A program made the translations under genes and the position numbers. From the NCBI GenBank assembly GCA_013146195.2, contig CM028379.1:61400409-61464408 (forward strand): a stretch of 64,000 nt of DNA, read 5' to 3'. Below the pieces are notes generated by a model. It made no database searches. It was not told the DNA's origin and was given only the letters and a program-made list of their open reading frames with translations. Shown piece by piece: positions 56,361 through 64,000 of this stretch. The DNA is from Codonopsis lanceolata (Eukaryota > Streptophyta > Magnoliopsida > Asterales > Campanulaceae). Numbering within the stretch: the first letter of the stretch is position 1; the number at the start of each line of letters is the position of its first letter.

Positions 56361-57616
56361 TGAGTTTTTGGACGTGTTTGACACACTCGGGGGGTCCATG
56401 GTCGCCAGGGCCTTTATCTTCTCTGGATTAGCCTCGATCCCCCTTTCATTAACCATGTACCCGAGGAATTTCCCAGCGACTACACTGAAGGCACACTTCG
56501 CAGGGTTTAACTTCATCTTGTGTTTCCTCAAATTCGCAAAAGTTTCTTTCAGGTCCTCGACGTGGTTAGCCTGTTTCGTCTTGATTACCATGTCGTCAAT
56601 GTACACCTCCACGTTTCTTCCCAATTGATCTCCGAAAACCTTATTCACCATTCTTTGATACGTGGCTCCCGCGTTCTTTAGTCCAAAGGGCATCATGGTA
56701 TAGCAATACAACCCTCCTGCGGCCCTGAACGCGGTGTGTATCTGGTCGGCCAACCACATCCTTATTTGGTGATATCCTGAGTAGGCGTCGACGAATCTCA
56801 ATATCTTGTGCCCGGCTATAGAGTCTACGAGCTGGTCGATCCTCGGCAGGGGATACCAATCCTTAGGACAAGCCTTGTTCAAGTCGGTGAAGTCTACGCA
56901 CATTCGCCATTTTCCACTCGATTTTTTCACCATGACTACGTTGGCTATCCACGTCGCATACAGAACCTCTTTAATTATCTTTGCCTTGAGCAGCTTGGAT
57001 ACTTCTTCCTTAATTGCTTCCTGCTTCTGGGGGGAGAAAATTCTTGCCTTTTGTTGGATTGGGATGGCGTCGGGATCAATGATAAGTTTGTGTACAGCCA
57101 CGTCCTGGCTAATTCCTTCCATGTCCTCGACCCTCCAAGCAAAGACGTCCAGACTTTCTTTTAGGAGTTTGATGATTGTTGCTCGTTCATCCTCGGGAAT
57201 TTCCCTCCCGACCTTGACCTTTTGCTCTGGAAAGTCAAGGTTAATCACTATCTCCTCTAAGTCCTCGTCTGGCTTAATTTCCAATCGATCTCTGGTATCC
57301 AAGCTTTCGACCACCACTATCTTCTTGGCGGCTCTCCTTGTGTTCGTTTGGGGGTTGGGTGTTGTTGCCTTTGTGCCTTTTTCGTGGCGTTCAGCTGATC
57401 TTTATCTTTGTGGGGATGCGGGGGTCGGCCAGCAGGGACAATTTCCCCTCCATCTTCTCTAGCCCTCTTCGTTGGCCTAATGTCTTGTGTTACCTCTGTC
57501 CCCGGCTGGGCTATACTCACCTTCTCTTTGTTTTTCTTTTCCTTGTAAATGTACTCGAGGGTACTAGCTGGGTCGTTGAGCACTATCCCTGTCCCACTGC
57601 TTGTGGGGTACTTCAC
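56328..57616 (-). pseudogene. Tat linker and reverse transcriptase
   Basis: A Lys/Arg-rich linker (57317-57616) in the protease frame shifts near 57330-57350 (a run of five C) into the reverse transcriptase frame (56328-57317, 329 codons). The polymerase has ESLDVFAWRVEDMEGI, KWRMCVDFTDLNKACPKDWY, the first catalytic Asp in RFVDAYSGYHQI, MPFGLKNAGATYQRMVNKVF and the YIDDMVIKT catalytic box. It ends in a shifted tail at a run of six C/G near 56388-56395; the true continuation is in the RNase H frame. All polymerase motifs are intact. Confidence 0.9.
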
Positions 57617-57619
57617 CCT

Positions 57620-58120
57620 TTAGTGAGCCAGCGAGGAGACCATTTGAAACTTTGTTTGGGCCGGGGAACCCAAGATCGCATTGTACGGGGAGGGGAGGTC
57701 AATCACGAGAAAGTCCACATCCTCCGTTCGAGGTGTCGTACTTTCCTCTCCTAACACAACCTTAAGGGTAATCGACCCTTTTACCGCGACCTGGTGGCCG
57801 GTGAATCCTTCCAGTTGTACCGAGCTTGGTCTGATGTGGGCGTCCCCCAGCTCCAGACCGAGAAAACACTTGTAGTATAAGATGTCCCTTGATGCCCCCG
57901 TGTCTATTAAGACTCTCTTCACATCACTGTTGTGGATTCCGACCCGCAAAGTCAACGGCTGATGTCTTGCTGTTTCACTAATGGCCAGTTCGCTAGGCAC
58001 AAACGTGATGCCCCCCTCTTCATCCTCTCGAGGCATGAGGTTCACTACGTGTTTCAAGTTGTAGATCATGCTCTTCAGCCGAGTACCGCTTAGGGTGGCC
58101 TCCCGGATAGTATCGATCAC
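57620..58120 (-). pseudogene. Tat protease domain
   Basis: An aspartic protease with active site VLIDTGASRDILY (near 57890-57930) and the second conserved block NAILGSPAQTKF close to the end. It lies in the same frame as the end of gag, separated by a stop at 58151, and ends with an in-frame TAA at 57620-57622 just before VKYPTSSGTG. It would process the polyprotein. The domain itself looks complete. Confidence 0.85.
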
Positions 58121-58150
58121 ATTTCTGGGCCTCGCGTTGTCATTTGTGGG

Positions 58151-59919
58151 TTACGGTTTCGCTTCTTGCTCTCTTCCCCTGTCTCCTCGGTTATTTCTTT
58201 GCTCAAACCTCCTGAGCTCGCCTCTATCTATTAGCTTTTGAATTGCCCGTTTCAGGTTAATGCAATCTTCGGTCGTATGCCCGATGTCCTTATGATAGGC
58301 CCAGTGTTTGTTCGGATTTCGCGGGTATCGTGCCTCTTTCAGCGGAGGCGGTCGCTCAATCCTGTCTTGGTCGAGGAGGACATTCATAATGTGCTCGCGA
58401 CTAGTGTTCAGAGGGGTCCAGTCCATGTCGTCCCACTTGTTCCGTCCTCGATTATCTTCACGCCTACAGGTATCCCCTCGGCTATCCTTTCTCCAATTAT
58501 CTTGTGTTCGTTGGGATCCCTCTTGGTCCTTCTTCTTCCCATCCTTCTTCGCTTCCTCGGCATTTATGACTCTAAGAGCGTGTGCGTACATCTCTCCCAC
58601 CGACCCATGGTCGCGAAGCATCATTTCCTGTCTCATCAAGCCCTGCTGCAGGCCAGAGATAAAACACATCTTAATGGACTCTTCTGAGATATACGGTATC
58701 TGATCGACCATGGCCATGAACCGGTCCATGTACATCTGGTTTGATTCGTTGTGGCGTTGCTGGATGCCGCATAAATGCTTCTTTGGTTCTTTGCCTTTGG
58801 TTCTTTGTCGAGGAAAACTGGGTCACGAACATCTGCCTGAATTCATCCCATGTTCCCACAGAATCTGGTAGTAGACCGGTGTACCACTTCAAGGCTTTAC
58901 CCTGCAGGGTGCCCGCAAAGATCTTGCCCCAAGCGTCCTCGTCTTCAGGGGCTATAGCATTCATTTTGACCTCGAAACTAGCGATGTGGTCGACCGCGCT
59001 AGTGAGTCCTTGATAGGAATCGAAGTTAGGCAACTTCTTGTCGGGCAGTGGGGCTTTCCTCATTTTTTCTTTGAATGGCCCATTCTTAGATGGGGGAAGC
59101 ATCATCGGCTTCCCTTTTTCAATGGCTTCCAGCCTGCCTCGAAGATACTTTACTTCCTGCTCGACCTCTATAGGCGGGGTAGAGGTTTCTTTTTGTACCT
59201 CTATGGCCGCGTTCCGACCACTTTTTCGTTGTTCTATTTCAGATTGTTGGGGGTGAGTACAATGTTCGCACGTTCTGCTCTTCATTGCCTCTACTCTCGG
59301 TCTGGATTCCCCTTCCTCGCTCCTCTCCCTTGTTCGGGAAGGAGGGCATCTTGATTCGTCAGGGAACGTAAGCCGGCTATGAATACTTGGTTTCTGTACG
59401 TGCTCGACCATCCTCTTTCCCAACCTTGACTTTGCGCTCGGGCGGGGGGGTGGCATTCCTTTTTTCCTTGCCCCTTGGAGAGGCTTCCTTACTTGCCTGA
59501 ACTGGGTCCCGTGTGACTATCATATTGGATGTGGCCCCCACCCTTTTACTTAGCTCGTACACCTTTTGTTTTGCCTTTTGGATTCCTTGGAGGTAAAGTT
59601 TTCAGCGTTCCCAATATTTTAGTTCCTCCAGGTATTTTTCACGTTCGTTCGTTGGTTCCTGCACATGAGCCTTAGAGCCTACGAGGTGTACCTCGTCTTC
59701 CTCCTCCTCTCCCCCAGCGAAGGAGGTATCAGCTCGGTTAAGGTCAGCCCCCAGGTTACGGGCTACATCAGTGACCCCTCTCCCCTTGAGGGTTTTTGAA
59801 CTGGGGGTGGTCAAGTCTATTTCTGTGGGCCTATTAGTCATTAGGGGAGGTTGCACGGTTAAAGGGATGGCCTCATTTGTTCCTGGTTGGCTCTGTTTCG
59901 TGGGAGTGTTCTTCTCCAT
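58151..59919 (-). pseudogene. Tat gag, interrupted
   Basis: Starts ATG at 59919 (MEKNTPTKQSQPG). The frame is broken by a stop near 59602, a frameshift near 59400-59450 and another near 58745; it ends with a stop at 58151, where relatives usually read on into protease. The retrotransposon gag domain is clear: KLPNFDSYQGLTSAVDHIAS, GTLQGKALKWYTGLLPDSV and FRQMFVTQFSSTKNQRQ (58830-59040). It resumes as MYMDRFMAMVDQIPYISEES and later YHKDIGHTTEDCINLKRAI near 58230-58290, the reduced Zn-knuckle-like end common in Tat gags. It would form the capsid. Confidence 0.88.
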
Positions 59920-59965
59920 GGTCTTATGGTCAAGGCTGAGAAATGGGGGGTAAGGAAAACTTTTC

Positions 59966-59985
59966 GTTTCCCGGCAACGGAACCA
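59966..59985 (-). promoter_or_regulatory. Tat primer-binding site
   Basis: Two bases inside the 5' LTR the minus strand reads TGGTTCCGTTGCCGGGAAA. It matches the complement of a plant tRNA-Asp 3' end (TGGCGCCGTTGCCGGGG) except at a few positions, so tRNA-Asp or a related tRNA is the likely primer. This is from memory of tRNA-Asp, not a search. Confidence 0.6.
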
Positions 59986-59987
59986 CT

Positions 59988-60848
59988 TGATCTGGCCAAA
60001 TAGAGGGTGACTGCACTTGGTGCGTACGTGGAGTTGGTCCGGATGGTGAGGTGTCACTGTGTGTGCAGTAAAGTGGATATCTGGCTGGTTTTCTTACTGG
60101 TTTCCACGATCCTTCTTAAGTCTTGGGTCTGTGACCTGAGAAACAAGAGAAAGCACCGGTTAGGGAGCTGGGAGGTTATCCCAGCTAAAGCCCTCCGGTG
60201 TGAGAGTTAGTGAAGGGATAACGTAGGTGAGCGCAGGCGTTCCCTGAGATCACCGTAAATAGTTTGTATGCTTTGTACCAGAAGGTTACTAAGAGTGAAT
60301 AGTGTCATACCTCATGAAGTTGGCTAGTTCTCCTTTTATACTTGATCTCTAGGCTTGGCTTGCAAGACAGGGAAGGACGGCACGTTGGAGACCAGATCTG
60401 TTGGTCGGCCGAGTTGGCTGGGCCTCATTTGTTCTCACTTTTGTCAGGCATGTCAGAGTATCAAGAGAAAGTCAACTGTGAGTGGTGCGGCGGGTGCAGA
60501 GCACGTTGGTGTCTCTCCAATTAAACCGAACCACCTGGCGTACTTTGTACTATGATGACGTTTTTTCGTTCAGGTCGATCTGGTCTCCTGGCCGACCACG
60601 GGCTCTCATGGTCGCTTGGTCGGTCGGATTTGCGTCCTCGTTTATTATGATGTTTGGTCATGATTGAGGCCGGACCAGTCTAGGTTGGCCCAACGATGCT
60701 CGGCTTGATCGAATGATTTTACTCGGATTGGCCTTGGTCGGCTTAGTCGCGCTCGGAATGCTAGGACCAAGAATGGTCCTCGGTCTGACTAGGTCGCTCT
60801 GGCTGACACGTGTCTGCCACGTTGGAAGCGGATTATTGAGCCCTTTCA
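59988..60848 (-). mobile_element. Tat 5' LTR
   Basis: 861 bp, matching 46894-47755 except for about 17 substitutions and one base missing near 60711. It supplies the promoter for gag-pol, transcribed leftwards. Confidence 0.95.
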
Positions 60849-60900
60849 CTAACGATGATCATATTGCACATTTATTTATTTCAGCTCTAGTAGTAATATT

Positions 60901-61250
60901 TAGGTCTGGTAATTATAACTCATTACACATTAATACATCTAACTCAATCTACTAATTATCCAATCCAACCCAACTCGTTAACACTTTTGGGTTGAAACGG
61001 GTAACCTGTTTCAACCCAAAAATATTAACGAGTCAGGTCGGGTTAAAGTAGGTCAGACACATTATCTGTTTCGATTTACGACTTTTTATACTATAAATTC
61101 ATTTTTTGGAGGGAAAAGGCGGGTTAAGACGGGGCGACCCGTTACCCGTTCCAACCCGAACCATTTCGACATGTTTGATATTTGAGTTCTAATGGATTTC
61201 GACTCGTTACTTATTTCAATCCAACCCAACCCACCCAATTGACAAGTCTA
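60901..61250. mobile_element. hAT-type MITE
   Basis: A 350 bp element starting TAGGTCTGGTAATTATAAC and ending in the complement of TAGACTTGTCAATTGGGTGG. Its 8-bp target duplication, GTAATATT (60893-60900) and TTAATATT (61251-61258), matches at 7 of 8. The interior is full of GGGTTGAAACGGGTAAC-type words. Related to 10745-11404 and to the segment inside the Helitron at 37570-37840. Confidence 0.7.
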
Positions 61251-61438
61251 TTAATATTCTAACCATTAAGTTTCTGGCAATAACATTATTGCGTTAAATT
61301 ACCCGGGTTTTCTTTGTCTTTCATTTGGTAGTTTTCTTTACTTTTTTCACTTTCTCGTCTCATATTATTTTTCTCTTACTTTTTTGCATCGGTACTTATG
61401 TAGTTAAATAATAATAATAATAATAAGAGAGGTGTATA
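61251..61438. other. Spacer between MITE and copia LTR
   Basis: AT-rich, with a (TAA) run at about 61405-61426 just before the LTR. No gene. Confidence 0.6.
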
Positions 61439-62409
61439 TGTTAGATTATGCATAATTTACTTAAAAGCATTAAGTTAAATAATCTAAGCAATCTACGTCT
61501 TTATCATAAACTTATTTCAGATTGTACCATTAAATAAATATCAGTTGACACTTCAAAATTTGAAGCATAATTTACTTAAAAGCATTAAGTTAAATAATCT
61601 AAGCAATCTACGTCTTTATCATAAACTTATTTCAGATTGTACCATTAAATAAATATCAGTTGACACTTCAAAATTTGAAGACAATGAAGCATTCATACTC
61701 TCTCAAGAAGAATGCTCATTTAAAGTGTCTCAGCCAAAACATTAGCTAGATAGTCTTATATTTTTATTCTCTTCTAGTCTTTATTTTGACGATCATAGTT
61801 CTTGATATTTCTTACCTCTTCCAAATTCTTAAAGAATCATTTGATTGCCCCCTACGAGTGTAATTGACTTTCAATCATACTTCCTAAACACCGGTCTTTG
61901 TTGTACACTGATCCATTAGTGATCACCTATTATTAATAATATTAGTGCACTTCAAAAATCTAAATTTGACCAACTTGGTAGTGGACGTAGTCGTTTATAC
62001 TGTGAACCATGTTAACTGTTTTGTCTTTTATTCTTCAGCTTACACAAACTGTCCTAACACTTAAACAGTTTCAATCTACTTAAGTGTTAGTCAGTTAGTC
62101 TCATTAGTTGATTATTTAGTTGTTTAGTGAATTGTTTTTCAGTTCATTATTTATAACTTGTGATCTTTTTAAAACATCTCAAAATTGTATCAGCTAGCTG
62201 ACTAAAGCTATATTTCCTACTAACAACATCATTTTCTAAGGAACTCTCAAACTTTTCAGCCGGCTGACATTACATCAGCTGATTGACAAAAAATGTATTT
62301 TCCACTGTAATTTTTGAAGATTTTAAAATAACCCTCAAAGTTTTAAAAGGTTTTAAAAGACTATTCACCATCCCCCCTCTAGCGTTATTCGTTGCCAACT
62401 GGACTTACA
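61439..62409 (+). mobile_element. copia-derivative 5' LTR
   Basis: About 971 bp, begins TGTTAGATTATGCATAATTT and ends GGACTTACA, with the primer site following immediately. The start matches the 3' LTR start (TGTTGGATATTGCATAATTT, 63808). It contains a perfect 115-bp tandem duplication. Confidence 0.8.
61450..61679. repeat. Perfect 115-bp tandem duplication in the LTR
   Basis: 61450-61564 and 61565-61679 are identical by eye, each starting GCATAATTTACTTAAAAGCA and ending CACTTCAAAATTTGAA. Confidence 0.95.
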
Positions 62410-62410
62410 A

Positions 62411-62422
62411 TTGATATCAGAA
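62411..62422 (+). promoter_or_regulatory. Primer-binding site, initiator tRNA-Met type
   Basis: TTGATATCAGAACTT directly after the LTR, matching the plant consensus TGGTATCAGAGC at most positions. This is where the initiator Met tRNA would prime cDNA synthesis. Confidence 0.7.
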
Positions 62423-62481
62423 CTTAACTTTTTTTAAAACAAATTATTATTTTTCAAGTTTAAAAACTTGAAAGTTCGATC

Positions 62482-63632
62482 ATGACAACTACAAAAGCTT
62501 TTCAATCAAACAATGTTACTCGAGTACCTATTTTTTATAAAGATCACTTTGATATATGGTAAGAAAGGATTACAAGATATATGAACAATATTGATAAGCG
62601 ATTGATGAAATGTATAAGAGATGGTCATATGCAACCTATGAAAATCAATACTAAAGTTGGTAAATTTTCTGATGCAGATGATGACGATATAAATCCCCTT
62701 GCTGCCATTGTTGACGAATATGTCCTCAAACCCCAATCTAAATGTATTGAGAAGAATAACACAACTGATGGGATAAATGCTAGGGTTGTTCACGTTCTAT
62801 CAAGTGTTGTTCCAAATAAAAATATGAGATGCTCTTGTTGAATACGTTGAAGGAGATCAAAACATCAAAGACAACAAACTTTATCGCATACACGAGTTTG
62901 ATGCCTTCAAAAAGAACCCAAAGAAATATTTAAAGGGTGCTTATGATAGATTCCTTGAGGTAAATAATAGATGTTCTTCTCTTGGTAAAGTTTATAGCTT
63001 GAAAGATTTAAATATATGTTTTCTTAGTAGCTTGGGAAGTAGATGGCATGTTAAGGTCATTGTCACAAAGGAAGCAAGAGACTTTTACAAGACTCATATA
63101 CGTAGTCTTGTTGTTGGCTTAAAGATTTATGAAAAATAAGTTCTCAAAACTCAAGAGCTTGGAAAAAAATAAAGGTATCTCTCTACAAGCTCAAAAAGAG
63201 ACACCAAAAACTTATACATCTCTGTCAAATAATGACTTTGATGAAGATGAATTTGCTGCTTTTGCAAAACAATTTAGAAAGTTTAAAACTTTTAAAATGA
63301 ACTTCCCAAAACCTTCCCCAAACTTTCAAAGATATTCCTCAAGTTTTCAAAAACCTTCCTCAAGTTTTCAAAAACATTCTTCTTCAAACTTTCAAACATC
63401 TTACTTCAAAAACAATGAAGAAAAGGACGAGAAATAGAAGTTGTTATGCTGTAATTGTAGAAAACCCGAACATTTTGCTTCAAACTTTCCATCTAAGTTG
63501 CTACCGTTGAAAACAATGCTGCTGATATTGCTGCCAACCCACCTACAGCTGATGCAGTCCAGACTGGAAGCTCAAAAGGAACCACAAGCTTTTAGACACA
63601 TCTGCTACACTTCACACTATTTATCTTGCTAA
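62482..63632 (+). pseudogene. copia gag (UBN2-like), interrupted
   Basis: ATG at 62482 encodes MTTTKAFQSNNVTRVPIFYK, then DHFDIW and an in-frame TAA (about 62560), then ERITRYMNNIDKRLMKCIRD. Frameshifts follow near 62838 and 63125. Gag core text includes YLKGAYDRFLEVNN, LGKVYSLKDLNICFLSSL and FYKTHIRSLVVGLKIYE. A Ser/Phe-rich repeat region (SSSFQK copies, 63330-63400) precedes the zinc knuckle CCNCRKPEHFASNF (63445-63490), whose last Cys is replaced by Phe. Not a functional capsid gene. Confidence 0.82.
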
Positions 63633-63807
63633 TACTTTTATTTGGTTTTGATACTTTAATCCTAGGATCTATTTATCTTATATATGGTTGTTCTTAACAT
63701 CTTTTGCAGGGATCAATCTCTAAGTTCTAATCTGAACTTAGGAACTACTTTAAAATGTTTATTGCTCTCTGCTTATAGTGAATGACTTTAAGTAAATATG
63801 AGGAGAT

Positions 63808-64000
63808 TGTTGGATATTGCATAATTTACTTAAAATCATTAAGTTAAAACCGATTATTTCATTATTTGCTCAAACAAGATATTTCTAACACTTTCCTTGT
63901 CTGTACTAGGATAATATCTCATGTCTTATATCATCTACACAAGATCCCTACAATTTTGTAAAAGGTTACTCTCATCCGATCTATTGGATTTTAAATTCAA
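63808..64000 (+). mobile_element. copia-derivative 3' LTR, cut by window end
   Basis: Begins TGTTGGATATTGCATAATTT after AGGAGAT, matching the 5' LTR start with a few changes, then diverges after ATTAAGTTAAA. It lacks the 115-bp duplication in the part visible. Confidence 0.7.

Larger units (their letters stand above)
46894..60848 (-). mobile_element. Ty3/gypsy Tat-lineage LTR retrotransposon, full length
   Basis: A 13955 bp element with perfect 5-bp target duplication CTAAC (46889-46893 and 60849-60853). The LTRs are 862 and 861 bp, with TG/CA ends; I count about 17 substitutions and one indel between them, about 98% identity. On the minus strand the order is 5' LTR, primer-binding site, gag, protease, reverse transcriptase, RNase H, second RNase H, integrase, then a long 3' region to the 3' LTR. 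Reverse transcriptase before integrase means Ty3/gypsy. Two RNase H domains and an extra oppositely oriented ORF in the 3' region are hallmarks of the Tat group (Ogre, Retand, Grande, RIRE2 relatives). All ORFs are interrupted, so this copy cannot move alone. Confidence 0.95.
61439..64000 (+). mobile_element. Ty1/copia derivative lacking pol, truncated by the window end
   Basis: Order: 5' LTR (61439-62409), primer-binding site, gag (from 62482), a short non-coding stretch, a purine-rich tract (GAGGAGAT, 63800-63807) and the start of the 3' LTR at 63808. Only about 170 bp separate gag from the 3' LTR; protease, integrase, reverse transcriptase and RNase H are absent. The initiator-Met-type primer site and UBN2-like gag mark it as copia, possibly SIRE-like, a lineage I cannot confirm. 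It would depend on a partner element. Confidence 0.8.

Overview
This window is nuclear DNA of a flowering plant, most likely a eudicot. It is AT-rich, its genes are split by GT-AG introns, and it is packed with plant transposon families (Helitrons, Mutator-like, hAT, Stowaway-type MITEs, SINEs, Ty1/copia, Ty3/gypsy Tat). It also carries a piece of plastid DNA. One 100-base run of N marks an assembly gap at 29296-29395. I cannot name the species.

Three host genes can be read through complete exon chains. (1) A small Alba-domain nucleic-acid-binding protein lies on the minus strand at 17059-24574 (five exons, 129 aa). Its 4.3 kb fourth intron holds a 2.9 kb Mutator-like element, which itself holds a hAT element with a perfect 8-bp target duplication. 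(2) A plastid-type DCC thiol-disulfide oxidoreductase family protein lies on the plus strand at 39237-40822 (five exons, 178 aa). (3) A GH28 polygalacturonase lies on the minus strand at 41243-45131 (nine exons, 415 aa). Its second intron holds a 1.5 kb Mutator-like element with a perfect 9-bp target duplication and unrecognised, possibly captured, sequence. Genes 2 and 3 are convergent and about 420 bp apart. They form the only gene-dense island.

Layout: 1-6.3 kb, wreck of an autonomous Helitron (RepHel) on the minus strand, with a complete SINE inserted in it and a short non-autonomous Helitron beside it. 6.3-17 kb, gene-free, with MITEs, a Helitron inside a Stowaway-like element, a hAT MITE and local tandem repeats. 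17-24.6 kb, the Alba gene. 25-29.3 kb, a Helitron 3' end followed by a long degenerate tandem array and a duplicated block up to the gap. 29.7-34.9 kb, a heavily frameshifted Ty1/copia element. 35-38 kb, nested MITEs and a second copy of the 4.8 kb Helitron family. 39-45 kb, the gene island. 45.8-46.9 kb, nuclear plastid DNA with the 3' part of ndhJ. 46.9-60.8 kb, a full-length Ty3/gypsy Tat element (CTAAC target duplication, LTRs about 98% identical by eye) with gag-pol on the minus strand and an oppositely oriented, intron-containing extra ORF on the plus strand. 61.4-64 kb, a pol-less Ty1/copia derivative whose 3' LTR runs off the window.

Most of the sequence is explained by layered insertions whose order can be read from target duplications. 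The best leads for new biology are the intron-containing antisense ORF and palindromic minisatellite of the Tat element, the SINE with repeated B-box-like units, the Helitron-terminus tandem array, and the possibly captured sequence in the two intronic Mutator-like elements. Exon boundaries and repeat limits were read by eye and no database search was run.
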